DNA of 64,000 nucleotides from Rhodoferax ferrireducens T118 (GCF_000013605.1 NC_007908.1:3596001-3660000); one strand, 5' to 3'. Positions 35,322 through 45,671 are shown, counted from the first letter of the stretch. Made by a program: numbers and translations. Notes: a model not told the origin generated them from the sequence alone.

Positions 35322-36413
35322 TCAGGTATTTTTCGAAATCTTGATGGACGGGAACTTGGAAGAAAAGTCCTTGTTCTTGGCCGCAATCGACACCGCCACC
35401 TTGCGCGCCACCGCCTTGTAAATGCCGGCGACCTCGCCATCGGGGTCGGACACCACGGTTGGCTTGCCACTGTCGGCCTGCACACGAATCTGCATCGTGA
35501 GCGGCAAGGCACCCAGGTAATCCATGCCGTACTCAGCCGCCATTTTCTTGCCGCCATCGGCGCCAAAAATATGCTCCACATGGCCGCAGTTGCTGCACAC
35601 ATGCACGGCCATGTTTTCCACAATGCCCAAAATCGGCACACCGACTTTCTCGAACATCTTGATGCCTTTTTTGGCATCCATGAGCGCAATGTCCTGCGGC
35701 GTGGTGACGATCACCGCGCCGGTCATGGGCACGCGCTGGCTCAGGGTCAATTGAATGTCGCCGGTGCCGGGGGGCATGTCGACAATCAAATAGTCCAGAT
35801 CGCGCCAGTTGGTTTGCCGCAGCAACTGCTCCAGCGCTTGCGTGGCCATCGGGCCGCGCCAGATCATGGCCTCGTCTTGTGCCACCAGAAAACCAATCGA
35901 CATGACCTGCACGCCATAGTTTTCCAGCGGCTCCATGGTTTGCCCGTCTTCACTCTCGGGACGGCCGTCAATGCCCATCATCATCGGAATGCTGGGGCCG
36001 TAAATGTCAGCGTCGAGCAGGCCCACGCTGGCACCTTCGGCGGCCAGGGCCAGGGCCAGATTGACCGCCGTCGTGCTCTTGCCGACGCCACCCTTGCCGG
36101 ATGCCACCGCCACGATGTTTTTGACTTTTGGCAACAGCTGCACGCCGCGCTGCACCGCATGCGCCGCAATTTTCATGGTCACGTTGACCGAGACGTTGTT
36201 GACACCGGCCACCCCTTTGGCCGCCGCGATCAGCGCCTTGCGAATGCCAGGAATCTGGCTTTTGGCCGGGTAGCCCAGCTCCACGTCAAACGCCACATCA
36301 CCGTCGGTGAGGGTCAAATTCTTGATGCACTTGGAGGCGACAAAATCGGCTCCGGTATTGGGATCGAGCACGCCCTTGAGCGCGTCCGTCAGCGTCTGTT
36401 CTGTCAAATTCAT
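35322..36413 (-). CDS. apbC: Iron-sulfur cluster carrier ApbC/Mrp
   Basis: This 363-residue P-loop ATPase binds and transfers [4Fe-4S] clusters to target enzymes. It has an N-terminal DUF59/MIP18-like domain (1-85) and the deviant Walker A GKGGVGKST (107-115). The Fe-S site CSNC lies near residue 268. ILGIVENMAVHVC and VDMPPGTGDIQLTLSQ are family motifs. It lies divergent from the patatin gene and near metG, echoing the mrp-metG neighbourhood of E. coli. Cluster delivery would suit the many Fe-S proteins of this window. Confidence 0.95.
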   Translation of the reverse strand: MNLTEQTLTDALKGVLDPNTGADFVASKCIKNLTLTDGDVAFDVELGYPAKSQIPGIRKALIAAAKGVAGVNNVSVNVTMKIAAHAVQRGVQLLPKVKNIVAVASGKGGVGKSTTAVNLALALAAEGASVGLLDADIYGPSIPMMMGIDGRPESEDGQTMEPLENYGVQVMSIGFLVAQDEAMIWRGPMATQALEQLLRQTNWRDLDYLIVDMPPGTGDIQLTLSQRVPMTGAVIVTTPQDIALMDAKKGIKMFEKVGVPILGIVENMAVHVCSNCGHVEHIFGADGGKKMAAEYGMDYLGALPLTMQIRVQADSGKPTVVSDPDGEVAGIYKAVARKVAVSIAAKNKDFSSKFPSIKISKNT

Positions 36414-36525
36414 TAATTTTCTCCTGAGACAGGTAGTCTACCGAAGACTGTTTTGACCTTGTCTGGCTGGGCGAATTCGGGTTAACCCCTGCCGCACGCG
36501 CGACCCACCGGCTGATAATCTTCAT

Positions 36526-37809
36526 GTGCCCAACCTCCCCCCGCCGCCTGCAACCACTGGCCTTGTGCTGAGCGGCGGCGGCGCCCGCGCGGCCTACCAG
36601 GTCGGCGTACTGGAAGCCATCGCCGACATCAGAAAAGCCGCCGGCGTGACCGGGCGCACCAATCCGTTTCCCATCATCACCGGCACCTCGGCCGGCGCCG
36701 TCAACGCCGCGGCACTGGCCTGCGGCGCCGATGATTTCGACACCACGGTGCGCCTCATCGCCGAGGTCTGGAGGAACATTCATGCCGAGCAGATTTACCG
36801 GTCCGACTCCTTCAGCATGCTGCGTTCAATCGCCTCGTTGAGGGGCCTGCTGGCGCTGGGCTGGGCGGTCGCCAGATGGCGTCACAAGAAGCCCCGCTCC
36901 TTGCTGGACAACTCGCCTCTCGTTGATTTTCTTGACCAATTGGTCCCCCTGGAGCGCCTGCCCGCACTCATTCGCATCGGCCACCTGCAGGCACTGGCGG
37001 TCACGGCATCAAGCTACAGCTCGGGCGAGCACATCACTTTTTTCCAGGGTGACGCGCAGCTCATGCCCTGGGAGCGCTCGCAACGGCGCGCGGTGCGCGA
37101 CCGCATCACCCATGCCCACCTGCTGGCGTCGTCGGCCATCCCCTTTGTGTTTCCGGCCACACCTTTGCAGATTGACGGGCTGACCCAGTATTTTGGGGAC
37201 GGCTCCATGCGCCAGTCGGCGCCCGTGGCGGCGGCGATCCACCTGGGCGCGAGCCGCATTCTGGTGATTGGCGCCGGACGTATGCATGAACCCAGGAACG
37301 AGGCCTGCCTGCAAACCTCCAGCAGCTACCCGTCATTGGCACAGATCGCCGGCCACACCCTGTCCAACATCTTTCTGGACGCGCTGGCGGTGGACGTGGA
37401 GCGCATGCGCCGCATCAATCAGACCCTGTCGCTGGTGCCGCCCGAGGCACGCTGCGGCAGTGCGCTGCGGCCCGTGGAGTTGCTGATGATTGCACCGTCG
37501 CAGCGGTTCGACACGATTGCCTCCCGCCACATCGCCGAATTGCCACCGGCGGTACGCACCATGCTGGGCGGCGTCGGCGTGTCAAGCAGCCCGCAAGACA
37601 TCAAAGGCGGCACACTGGCAAGTTATCTGCTGTTTGAGGGCGGCTACACCCGCGAATTGATGGCGCTGGGCCACGCCGACGCCATGCGGCAACGCGTCGA
37701 GGTGTGCACGTTTTTTGGCTGGGTCGCCCCGGCGACCGCTGACCAACCCGGCGAACTGCCTGACAAGCCCGTTGTCGAGCGTCGGCTGGACCCTTTGCGT
37801 CTGCGCTGA
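36526..37809 (+). CDS. Patatin-like phospholipase
   Basis: This 427-residue protein has a patatin domain with the oxyanion motif SGGGARAAYQVGVLEAI (about 15-31), nucleophile elbow GTSAGAVNAAAL and the catalytic Asp in YFGDGSMRQSAP. Patatins hydrolyse phospholipids or other acyl esters. The C-terminal half has no recognised domain. There is no signal peptide, so it acts in the cytoplasm or at the inner membrane. The start is a GTG (36526) because the overlapping ATG at 36524 is in another frame. It is divergent from apbC. Confidence 0.9.
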   Translation: MPNLPPPPATTGLVLSGGGARAAYQVGVLEAIADIRKAAGVTGRTNPFPIITGTSAGAVNAAALACGADDFDTTVRLIAEVWRNIHAEQIYRSDSFSMLRSIASLRGLLALGWAVARWRHKKPRSLLDNSPLVDFLDQLVPLERLPALIRIGHLQALAVTASSYSSGEHITFFQGDAQLMPWERSQRRAVRDRITHAHLLASSAIPFVFPATPLQIDGLTQYFGDGSMRQSAPVAAAIHLGASRILVIGAGRMHEPRNEACLQTSSSYPSLAQIAGHTLSNIFLDALAVDVERMRRINQTLSLVPPEARCGSALRPVELLMIAPSQRFDTIASRHIAELPPAVRTMLGGVGVSSSPQDIKGGTLASYLLFEGGYTRELMALGHADAMRQRVEVCTFFGWVAPATADQPGELPDKPVVERRLDPLRLR

Positions 37810-37886
37810 CCGCCCATTGACGGGCAAGGGCTTGCGCCATGCTGGCGGGGCCTACGGCATGGCGTCTCAAAAAACCCTAAAGCCTG

Positions 37887-37902
37887 TGTACGCAAGCGTA
37901 CA
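37887..37902. promoter_or_regulatory. Perfect 16-base palindromic operator candidate upstream of csbD-like gene
   Basis: TGTACGC, AA, GCGTACA form perfect 7-base arms about 94 bases before the csbD-like start. The compact symmetry suits a dimeric regulator. The protein that binds is unknown. Confidence 0.5.
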
Positions 37903-37995
37903 GACGATTCCTTGACGGATGCCTGACATTTGTCCTGCGAGTCACAAAGTGGCTCACAAGCGTTGAAATTTGTTTAACTACTCTGGGAACCCATC

Positions 37996-38205
37996 ATGAT
38001 GAACAAGAATCAAGTCAAAGGCACAGTCAAAGACATCGCAGGCAAAGTCCAGGAGGAAGCTGGAAAATTAGTCGGCAACAAGGAGCAACAAGCCAAGGGC
38101 CTGCAAAAGCAGGTCGAAGGCAAGGCAGAAAAGCATTTCGGTGATGTCAAGGAATTTGTCAAAGATGCCAAAGAAGCGGTCAAGGATGCCGTTCACAAGC
38201 GTTAA
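37996..38205 (+). CDS. CsbD-family stress protein
   Basis: This 69-residue hydrophilic protein has the CsbD pattern: NKNQVKGTVKDIAGKVQEEAGKLVG, then repeating Lys/Ala/Glu helical segments. CsbD genes are induced under general stress in many bacteria; the molecular role is unknown. It is a single gene with a palindromic operator candidate upstream. Two ATG codons in tandem (37996 and 37999) make the start uncertain by one residue. Confidence 0.92.
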   Translation: MMNKNQVKGTVKDIAGKVQEEAGKLVGNKEQQAKGLQKQVEGKAEKHFGDVKEFVKDAKEAVKDAVHKR

Positions 38206-38354
38206 ACGGGGGCTGTGAGCCGCTTTTGGCTGCGACATCGCCAGAAAAAGCAGCCTCAGCCACAGCCTTGAACCCAGTGGCCCCGGCAGGGGCGGGCTGC
38301 GTGGTGACGCCGCAGCCGACTAAAATCAAAGGCTGTCCTTGAAAGCCCCGCTCC

Positions 38355-40457
38355 ATGCCACGCCAACTCTTCGTTACCACCGCCCTGCCCTACGCCAATG
38401 GCAATTTCCACATTGGCCACATCATGGAGTACATCCAGGCTGACATCTGGGTGCGCTACCAGCGGATGATGGGCAACGCGGTGCATTTTGTCTGCGCCGA
38501 TGATTGTCATGGCGCGCCGATCATGATTGCCGCTGAAAAGGTCGGTAAAACACCGCAGCAGTTTGTGGCCGACATTGCCAGCGGCCGCAAACCGTATCTG
38601 GATGGTTTCCATATTGGTTTTGACAACTGGCATTCCACCGACGGCGCGGAAAACCACGAACTGGCGCAGGCGATATACCGTGATCTCAAGGCCGCTGGCT
38701 TGATCAGCACGCGTGTCATCGCCCAGTTTTTCGACACCGAGAAGAACATGTTTTTGCCGGACCGCTTCATCAAGGGCGAATGTCCCAAGTGCGGCGCCAA
38801 AGACCAGTACGGCGACAACTGCGAAGAATGCGGCGCGGTGTACAGCCCGACCGAGTTGAAGAACCCGTACTCGGCCTTGAGCGGTGTCACCCCTGTGCTA
38901 CGCGATTCGGAACATTACTTTTTCAAATTGTCGGACCCGCGATGTGTTGAATTTCTGGAACAGTGGACGACGGACACCAACCCGCGCGGGCAGTCGCGCC
39001 TGCAAGCCGAGGTCTACAACAAGATCAAGGAATGGCTGCTGCCCGATGCCGAGGGCAAGCGTGACCTGGGCGACTGGGACATCTCCAGAGACGCACCCTA
39101 CTTTGGCATCGAAATTCCCGATGCGCCGGGCAAATATTTTTATGTCTGGCTGGATGCCCCCATCGGTTACCTGGCCGCGCTGAAAAACCGTTTTATCAAG
39201 CTGGCCGGCGACGCCACAACGGGCGCGCAGCATTACGACGACTTCATGGCCGACCCGGCGACCGAGCAGTACCACTTCATCGGCAAGGACATCATCACTT
39301 TCCACACCCTGTTCTGGCCCGCGATGCTGCATTTCAGCGGCCGCAAAACGCCCAACGCGGTGTTTGTGCACGGCTTTTTGACGGTCAACAGCGAGAAGAT
39401 GAGCAAGAGCCGCGGCACCGGCCTGGACCCGCTCAAGTACCTGAGCCTGGGCATGAACCCGGAGTGGCTGCGCTACTACCTGGCGACCAAACTGACGGCA
39501 CGCAACGAGGACGTGGAGTTCAGCCCGGAAGATTTCATGGCGCGGGTCAACAGCGACCTGGTCGGCAAATACATCAACATCGCGTCACGCGCGGCCGGCT
39601 TTATTGCCAAGCGTTTTGGCGGCCAGCTGGGCGTCATTTCAGACGACGGGGCGGCGCTGCTGAAACAGATTCAGATTGAGCGCACCAGCATCGAGCAACT
39701 TTATGAGGCGCGCGAATTTGCCAAGGCCTTGCGCGAGACCATGCTGCTGGCCGATCGGGTGAATGAGTATGTGGATGCCAACAAGCCCTGGGAACTGGCC
39801 AAGCAAACCGGTATGGAGACACGCCTGCACGATGTCTGCACGGTCTGCATCGAAGCCTTCCGGGCACTCACGGCCTACCTCAAGCCGGTGCTGCCCCTGC
39901 TGGCGGCGCAGGTGGAAGTTTTCCTCAATATCGAGCCGCTCTCCTTTGCCAGCGTCAGTCAGACGCTGGGTGCGGTCCACCGCATTGGGGACTACAAGCA
40001 CCTGATGCAGCGCGTCGATATCAAGCAACTTGAGGCATTGTTTGAGGCGCAAGCCCCCGTGGAACCTGATAATATTGCTACAGAATCAGTAGCACCTGGC
40101 GGAGAAGGCATGGCCCCGGTGATCAGCATGGATGACTTCAGCAAGATCGACTTGCGTATTGCCAAGATCGTCAATTGCGAGACAGTTAGTGGCTCTACCA
40201 AGCTCTTGCGCCTGACTTTGGATGTAGGCGAAACCAACACGCGCAACGTCTTCAGCGGCATTGCAAGCAGCTACCAACCCGAGCAGCTGATCGGCAAACT
40301 CACCGTCATGGTGGCCAACCTGGCGCCGCGCAAAATGAAGTTCGGTATCAGCGACGGCATGGTGCTGGCCGCCAGCCATGCCGACGAAAAAGCCCAGCCC
40401 GGCATTTATATCCTGGAGCCGTTTGCCGGGGCCCAACCGGGCATGCGGGTGCATTGA
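38355..40457 (+). CDS. metG: Methionyl-tRNA synthetase
   Basis: This 700-residue class-I synthetase charges tRNA-Met. It has the HIGH-type motif in [14 protein letters not shown], a zinc knuckle ([17 protein letters not shown]), the KMSKS loop ([11 protein letters not shown] near residue 345) and an anticodon-binding domain. A C-terminal OB-fold tRNA-binding domain (about 590-700) dimerises the enzyme. The linker before that domain contains a half copy of the dispersed repeat (R6). The length is normal for the long bacterial form. Confidence 0.97.
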   Translation: MPRQLFVTTALPYANGNFHIGHIMEYIQADIWVRYQRMMGNAVHFVCADDCHGAPIMIAAEKVGKTPQQFVADIASGRKPYLDGFHIGFDNWHSTDGAENHELAQAIYRDLKAAGLISTRVIAQFFDTEKNMFLPDRFIKGECPKCGAKDQYGDNCEECGAVYSPTELKNPYSALSGVTPVLRDSEHYFFKLSDPRCVEFLEQWTTDTNPRGQSRLQAEVYNKIKEWLLPDAEGKRDLGDWDISRDAPYFGIEIPDAPGKYFYVWLDAPIGYLAALKNRFIKLAGDATTGAQHYDDFMADPATEQYHFIGKDIITFHTLFWPAMLHFSGRKTPNAVFVHGFLTVNSEKMSKSRGTGLDPLKYLSLGMNPEWLRYYLATKLTARNEDVEFSPEDFMARVNSDLVGKYINIASRAAGFIAKRFGGQLGVISDDGAALLKQIQIERTSIEQLYEAREFAKALRETMLLADRVNEYVDANKPWELAKQTGMETRLHDVCTVCIEAFRALTAYLKPVLPLLAAQVEVFLNIEPLSFASVSQTLGAVHRIGDYKHLMQRVDIKQLEALFEAQAPVEPDNIATESVAPGGEGMAPVISMDDFSKIDLRIAKIVNCETVSGSTKLLRLTLDVGETNTRNVFSGIASSYQPEQLIGKLTVMVANLAPRKMKFGISDGMVLAASHADEKAQPGIYILEPFAGAQPGMRVH
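40076..40093 (+). repeat. Dispersed repeat half-copy R6 (metG linker)
   Basis: Only the 18-base arm TGCTACAGAATCAGTAGC is present. The 20-base spacer and GGGCTAGA block expected after it are not recognisable. It encodes ATESVA in the flexible linker between the synthetase body and the C-terminal tRNA-binding domain. Confidence 0.55.
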
Positions 40458-40686
40458 CGGGCGTAGAATCGCGCTCCTCATGGGCACGCTCCACTCCTTG
40501 AATTCACCGCGGTTGATGTCACCGCTCTCCAAGCGCAGACGCTGCTGCATGCGTCTGCGGCATTGTGGGCCACCCGCATTCGTTTGAACCCCCTGGTGTT
40601 CAGATCGTTTGCGGTGTCCCCATGTTGCCCTTAGATTTTTCTCCTCATTTCGTCCTTCTGTTTGCATTTAAGCGCGCACCAGCGCC
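40458..40686. other. Leader region upstream of first Ehr-like cluster
   Basis: No gene seen. It is pyrimidine-rich toward the 3' end. No sigma-54 (GG-N10-GC) element of the formate/hydrogenase type and no convincing sigma-70 pair was found. Confidence 0.4.
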
Positions 40687-42702
40687 ATGAACCAGCTCAT
40701 TGAGGCGGTTCTGGTTCTGATGGCGGGTGGTGCTTTGGCGCTGCTGCCGGCGCGCAACATCGTGCGCGCCAGCGCCGGACTGGTGTCACAGATGATTGCC
40801 CTGGTCCTGGTCGGGTCGGTCGCACTGCCGGTGCTGTTTGGCGGCCCGGATGTCACGGGTGACATGCCCTGGGCCTATCCCATCGGCACGCTGCATTTCA
40901 GGCTGGACGCGCTGGGCGCATTCTTTCTGAGCTGGTCCCTGCCCATGACCCTGCTGGGCAGCGTGTATGCGATGGGTTACCTGCGCAAGTACTTTGACAG
41001 CCCACGTCACATCGGCGTGCACTTTGGCCTGCTCAACATGATCTCGCTCTCGTTCATTCTGGTGTACGTCGGCGAGCATGCTGTCACTTTTTTGCTGGGC
41101 TGGGAAATCGCCGCCCTGTCGGCCTGGTTGCTGGTGATCTGGGACTACCCCAACCAGAAGGTGCGCTTTGCCGGCTTCAATTACCTGGTTTCCACCCATG
41201 TCGGCCTGATTTTCCTGGTGGCGGCGGTGATGATTCTCTACACCAACACCCAGTCGTGGTTTCTGGATGACTATGGCGACTGGATGAGCCAGAACCCCGG
41301 CACGGTGCGCAACACAGTCTTCTTGCTGCTGGTCACCAGCTTTGGCCTGAAATCGGCATTTTTCCCGTTTCATTCCTGGCTGCCGCGCGCCCATGCGGCC
41401 GCGCCGGCGCATGTCTCGGCATTGATGTCAGGCGTGATTCACAAGGCCGGGCTGTATGCACTGGTGCATTTTTTGATGATCTCGGGCAAGCCGGACGAGT
41501 GGATGGGCTGGTTCTTGATTGCGTTTTCCGTCACCTCGGCCGTGGTCGGTGGTCTCTATACCGTGGGCCAGCGCGACCTGAAACGCTTGCTGGGCTATTC
41601 GTCGACCGAGAACGTCGGCATTGCCGGCATCGGCTTTGGCGTCGGCTGCCTGGGGCTGAGCTGGGACATGCCCACGCTGGTGGCACTTGGTTTTGGGGGC
41701 GGCTTGCTGCACGTGCTCAACCACGCTTTTTTCAAATGCCAGTTGTTTTACGCCGCCGGCTGCGTGTACCAGATCAAGCATGTGATCGACATCGAGCGCC
41801 TGGGCGGCCTGTTCAAGCTGATGCCGGTGACCGCCGTGTGTTTCATCATCGGCGGCGTGGCGATTTCTGCCTTGCCGCCGTTCAACGGCTTTGCCAGCGA
41901 GTTCCTGATCTATTCGGGCCTGTTCACGGGTGAAAGCATCAATATCTGGGCCAAACTCACGCTGGCCCTGACGGCCGCGGCGCTGGCCTTTGTCGGGGCC
42001 GTGTCGGCCCTGAGCATCACGCGCGCCTTTGGCGTGATTTTTTTGGGCAACGCGCGCGATGCCAGCCTGCCTGAAGCGCACGAAGCCAGTGGCTGGATGC
42101 TGTTTCCCATGGTGCTCCATACCATCGGCACGGTGGTCCTGGGCGTGGCCCCCACCTTGGGCTTTGCCATGGTAGCGGCGCCCACAGCCCTGTTCCTGCA
42201 TTTGACGCCCGACGCCGTGGCCCTTGATACCCTGCAGTCTGTCACCGGCACGCTGCTGCGCATCGGCGCCATCTCGGCCGGATTGGTGGCCGTGCTGGTC
42301 GTGGTGCTGGCGCTGGTGGGGTTGCGCGCACGCCTCAAACGACAGACACCAAACCGCAACGCCACCTGGGGTTGCGGCTATGGCGCGCCCAATGCGCGCA
42401 TGCAGTACACAGGTGGTAGTTTTTCGGCCGACTTTGCCGGCCGATTCAAAAACATCATGCTGATGCTCCAGCGGAAAAAAGCACCCGCCGGGTATTTCCC
42501 CCGTGACAGCTACGTGATCACTGACTGTGTGGATGCGGTCGAGCGGCGCCTGTTTGCGGTGATCAGCCACGGCGATGAATCGGCCAGCGACTTATCGCAA
42601 AAACTGCATGAAGACGACCCGCGACTCGCCTTTTCAGCCGGTCTGGCTGCCATCGTGGCCATCGGCGCGCTGGTGTTGCTGGCCGAGGGGGGCTTGCCTT
42701 GA
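40687..42702 (+). CDS. Ehr/Hyf-like antiporter subunit B (NuoL-like), cluster 1
   Basis: This 671-residue membrane protein is a Mrp-antiporter/NuoL-like subunit that would move protons or sodium. It has the GWEIAALSAWLLV helix with its Glu. The segment LKSAFFPFHSWLPRAHAAAP with its key Lys follows, then SALMSGVIHKAGLYALVHF. About 14-16 TM helices are expected. The last 100 residues form a cytoplasmic tail with TWGCGYGAPNARMQYTGGSF, typical of HyfB/HycC. It is the first of six genes ordered B-C-E-F-G-I. The hydrogenase-4 name is by family only, since the partner large subunit lacks a full [NiFe] site. Confidence 0.88.
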   Translation: MNQLIEAVLVLMAGGALALLPARNIVRASAGLVSQMIALVLVGSVALPVLFGGPDVTGDMPWAYPIGTLHFRLDALGAFFLSWSLPMTLLGSVYAMGYLRKYFDSPRHIGVHFGLLNMISLSFILVYVGEHAVTFLLGWEIAALSAWLLVIWDYPNQKVRFAGFNYLVSTHVGLIFLVAAVMILYTNTQSWFLDDYGDWMSQNPGTVRNTVFLLLVTSFGLKSAFFPFHSWLPRAHAAAPAHVSALMSGVIHKAGLYALVHFLMISGKPDEWMGWFLIAFSVTSAVVGGLYTVGQRDLKRLLGYSSTENVGIAGIGFGVGCLGLSWDMPTLVALGFGGGLLHVLNHAFFKCQLFYAAGCVYQIKHVIDIERLGGLFKLMPVTAVCFIIGGVAISALPPFNGFASEFLIYSGLFTGESINIWAKLTLALTAAALAFVGAVSALSITRAFGVIFLGNARDASLPEAHEASGWMLFPMVLHTIGTVVLGVAPTLGFAMVAAPTALFLHLTPDAVALDTLQSVTGTLLRIGAISAGLVAVLVVVLALVGLRARLKRQTPNRNATWGCGYGAPNARMQYTGGSFSADFAGRFKNIMLMLQRKKAPAGYFPRDSYVITDCVDAVERRLFAVISHGDESASDLSQKLHEDDPRLAFSAGLAAIVAIGALVLLAEGGLP

Positions 42703-43625
42703 ATACGCTGCTGACCGTGACCCATGGGCTGCTGGTCCTGAGCCTGCCGATTGTCTTGGTCGGGCTGGTCAACCGCACCAAGTCCTGGTGGGCGGGGCGC
42801 AAGGGGCCGCGCCTGTTGCAGTCGGCCTCTGACCTGCGGCGGCTGCTGGGCAAGCGCCCCATCATCAGCACCGTGGCCAGTCCGCTGTTTCGCTCAAGCG
42901 CCTATGTGGTGCTGATCTGTGGCCTGGCGGCTGCCAGCATGGTGCCGATGCTGGGCCAGTTTGCACCGGTGCAGTTTTCGCACGATTTCGTCGTGGTCGC
43001 CTACACCCTGGGACTGGCGCGCATCGCGCTGATGATCTCGGCCATGGACGTGGGCAGCGCGTTTGAAGGCATGGGCGCGGCGCGGGAAGCGTCGTTTTCC
43101 ACCTATGCCGAGCCGGCGCTGTTTTTGCTGATCGGCGCGGCAGGCGCTGCCACCGGCATGACCAGCTTTGCCGACCTGATTGGACAACTGCACAAAACGC
43201 CTTACTTCCCGGTCATCGTGTTCCCACTGGTGGTGGCCCTGCTGATTTTGTTGCAGACGGAAGCCGCCCGGGTGCCGGTGGACGACCCACTGACGCACCT
43301 GGAACTGACCATGATCCATGAAGTCATGATTCTGGACCACAGTGGTCCGGAGCTGGCCGCCATGCAATACGCCGCCGCGCTGAAGATGACCCTGTACGCG
43401 GGTCTGATTGCCGCCCTGATCAATCCCATGGACCCGCTGGCGTCCCCCATGGCCGCCATTGGGGTGTCGCTGGGCCTGATGCTGCTGGTGGCGCTGCTGG
43501 TGGGGTGCATCGAGTCACTGACCGCCCGGCTGCCGATGCGCTGGGTCACGCGCTATGTGCTGATTGGCTCGGGCGCAGCGATCGTCAGTATGGTGGTGGT
43601 CGGATTGGGAGCCAGCGGCTTATGA
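42699..43625 (+). CDS. Ehr/Hyf-like subunit C (NuoH-like), cluster 1
   Basis: This 308-residue membrane protein matches HyfC/HycD and NuoH, which link the ion-pumping arm to the redox arm. The family segment DPLTHLELTMIHEVMILDHSG with its acidic residues is present. It starts with a TTG codon (42699) that overlaps the previous stop by 4 bases (TTGA). That is unusual but gives the right N-terminus (MNTLLTVTHGLLVLSLPIV). The next gene overlaps by 4 bases. Confidence 0.88.
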   Translation: MNTLLTVTHGLLVLSLPIVLVGLVNRTKSWWAGRKGPRLLQSASDLRRLLGKRPIISTVASPLFRSSAYVVLICGLAAASMVPMLGQFAPVQFSHDFVVVAYTLGLARIALMISAMDVGSAFEGMGAAREASFSTYAEPALFLLIGAAGAATGMTSFADLIGQLHKTPYFPVIVFPLVVALLILLQTEAARVPVDDPLTHLELTMIHEVMILDHSGPELAAMQYAAALKMTLYAGLIAALINPMDPLASPMAAIGVSLGLMLLVALLVGCIESLTARLPMRWVTRYVLIGSGAAIVSMVVVGLGASGL

Positions 43626-44230
43626 CCCTACCTTTGATCCTGTGCCTGGTGGCCACTGTGATTCCCGTCTTCTTTGGCAAGATCCACGTGGCGCCCGCCT
43701 GGCTGAGCCTGCAGGCACTGGCGCTGGGCTGGATCAGCATGACCCGTCATTCGGAGCTGTCGCTGCATGTGCTGGCCTTGGGACTGGAGGTGCTGCTGGT
43801 GCGCGCCTGGCTGGTGCCGACCTTGCTGCGCCGGGCCCTGTCCGGGCACAGTGCCGCACGGCAGGACCTGATGCCCTCCAACCTGTTTGCCTGGGGCGTG
43901 GCCATCAGCCTGATCATTCTGGCGTTCCGCTTTGGCGACGGTGCCCGCGCTGACGTGCGCGCGCTCACCCTGGGCGTGGTGGCGGCCACGGTCATGATTG
44001 CCTTTTTGATTTTGGCCACCAACCGGGAGCCCGTCGCCCAACTGGTCGGCTTGTTGTTCATGGAAAACGCCCTGGCGCTGTTTGAATCGCTGATGCCCGA
44101 GCCCTGGCCGCTGCCGGTGCACCTGGCGGTCAGCGGCGTGTACATCCTGACGGTGGCCGTAGGCAGTTGGCTGGTGCGTGGGCACAGCCCAGCCCCGGTG
44201 GCGCCCAGCGCCTTGAAGGACATGGCATGA
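43622..44230 (+). CDS. Ehr/Hyf-like subunit E (NuoK-like), cluster 1
   Basis: This 202-residue membrane protein resembles HyfE, which contains a NuoK-like core with extra helices. It starts MTLPLILCLVATVIPVFFG and has VAQLVGLLFMENALALFESLM, the conserved acidic segment of the family. ATG 43622 overlaps the previous stop (ATGA), and the stop overlaps the next start in the same way. Translational coupling along the cluster is therefore strong. Confidence 0.85.
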   Translation: MTLPLILCLVATVIPVFFGKIHVAPAWLSLQALALGWISMTRHSELSLHVLALGLEVLLVRAWLVPTLLRRALSGHSAARQDLMPSNLFAWGVAISLIILAFRFGDGARADVRALTLGVVAATVMIAFLILATNREPVAQLVGLLFMENALALFESLMPEPWPLPVHLAVSGVYILTVAVGSWLVRGHSPAPVAPSALKDMA

Positions 44231-45669
44231 GCGCGCTCGCTTCCTCCTCCTCCGCCGTCCTGACGGCGTCGCCAGACCAGGTGGCACCCAACACCAGGTG
44301 GGTCGCTCCCGCCCTGGTGGCGGTCGCGCTGATCAACTGGCTGGCCTCGGTGGCCTTGTTCATCACGCATCCGCTGGCGGAACTGCCGCTGTACTTTGCC
44401 AGGCGCTATCTGGTGCTCGACGCCACCTCGCTGCTTTTTGTCGTGCTGGTCAACACGGTGTTTCTGGGGATCAGCGTTTATATCTTGTCGCGCGAACACA
44501 CATCAAACGTCCTGTCCCATGACATCCGCTCGCGTGCGGGTCTGATGCTGGCCTTCATGCTCATCATCAACCTGGGCGTCATGTCCAACCACCTCATTCT
44601 GATGTGGGCGCTGATCGAGCTCAGCACCTTGTGCGCGGCACCCCTGGTGGCGCGTGGTGATGCAGCCTCACCCAAAGGGGTGGCCTGGCGCTACATGCTG
44701 TACTCGGCCATGACGCTGTCCATCACCTTTCTGGGCTTCATGTGTCTGGCCCAATCAGCCGACTTGCGCGGCGTCGATATCAGCTTTTCGGTTGATCAAC
44801 TCGGACGGGCACTGACCACCAACAGTGATGGCTGGCAACGGCTGGGTTTGTCCTTCATGCTGTTTGGGCTGGGTGGCAAGCTCGGTCTGGCGCCGCTCTA
44901 CAGCTGGATGCCCGAAACCTACGAAGCCGCGCCCACCAGCACCAGCGCGCTGCTGGCGGCGGTGCAGTTCAACATCAGTGTGGTGGCGGTGTTTCGCATC
45001 CTGCAGGTGTTTCAGGGCTTCGAGTCCCATTTTGTGTCCCAGGAGTTGCTGCTCATGGGCTATCTGTCGCTGGTCGTGGCCGCGGTGCAGGTGATGGCGG
45101 TGCGCAACTACAAGCGTCTGATCGCCTATGCCTGCGTCAGCTCCTCCGGCGTCATCGCCCTGGGTCTGTCGGTGGGCAAGGCGGCGGCCTATGGCGTCGT
45201 GCTCTACATCGTCAGCAATGCGTTTGTGAAATCGCTGCTGTTTTTGACCGCGGGACGCTTGCGCGCGGTCTATGGCACCAACGATGTCGCCCCGCTGAGC
45301 GGCGTGATCCGGGTCATGCCGTTTTCTGGCTTGCTGTTTACCGTGGGTATTTTTGCCTTGCTGGGCTTTCCACCGTTTGCCAGTTTTCTGGCCGAGATGA
45401 TGATCCTCTCGGGCATCGTGCAGGCCGGCAACCTGATGGCGTTCACGCTGATGTGTGTGATGCTGACCATCATTTTTGTGGCAACCGGGCGCACCGTGTT
45501 CCCGATGCTGTGGGGGGCCTCCAAACGCGAAGGGCCACCGGTGCACGAATCCTGGATCGCGGCCCTGCCCAAGCTGGGGTTTGTCTTCATCCTGATCATG
45601 CTCGGCACCTACGCCCCCAAACCCATCACCCAATTGCTGATTGCGGTGGCGCAGTCGATTGGCGGTTAA
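44227..45669 (+). CDS. Ehr/Hyf-like antiporter subunit F (NuoN/L-like), cluster 1
   Basis: This 480-residue polytopic protein is the second antiporter-like subunit. It has LILMWALIELSTLCAAPLV (family Glu), FGLGGKLGLAPLYSWMPETYEAAPTSTSALL (key Lys) and later TM segments. It would add a second ion channel to the complex beside subunit B. The start at 44227 overlaps the subunit E stop (ATGA). The next gene starts 3 bases after its stop. Confidence 0.87.
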   Translation: MSALASSSSAVLTASPDQVAPNTRWVAPALVAVALINWLASVALFITHPLAELPLYFARRYLVLDATSLLFVVLVNTVFLGISVYILSREHTSNVLSHDIRSRAGLMLAFMLIINLGVMSNHLILMWALIELSTLCAAPLVARGDAASPKGVAWRYMLYSAMTLSITFLGFMCLAQSADLRGVDISFSVDQLGRALTTNSDGWQRLGLSFMLFGLGGKLGLAPLYSWMPETYEAAPTSTSALLAAVQFNISVVAVFRILQVFQGFESHFVSQELLLMGYLSLVVAAVQVMAVRNYKRLIAYACVSSSGVIALGLSVGKAAAYGVVLYIVSNAFVKSLLFLTAGRLRAVYGTNDVAPLSGVIRVMPFSGLLFTVGIFALLGFPPFASFLAEMMILSGIVQAGNLMAFTLMCVMLTIIFVATGRTVFPMLWGASKREGPPVHESWIAALPKLGFVFILIMLGTYAPKPITQLLIAVAQSIGG

Positions 45670-45671
45670 CC

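Noticed and set aside
36520..36530. ATG at 36524 as the patatin start
   Set aside because: It is out of frame with the patatin domain; the GTG at 36526 reads into the correct frame.
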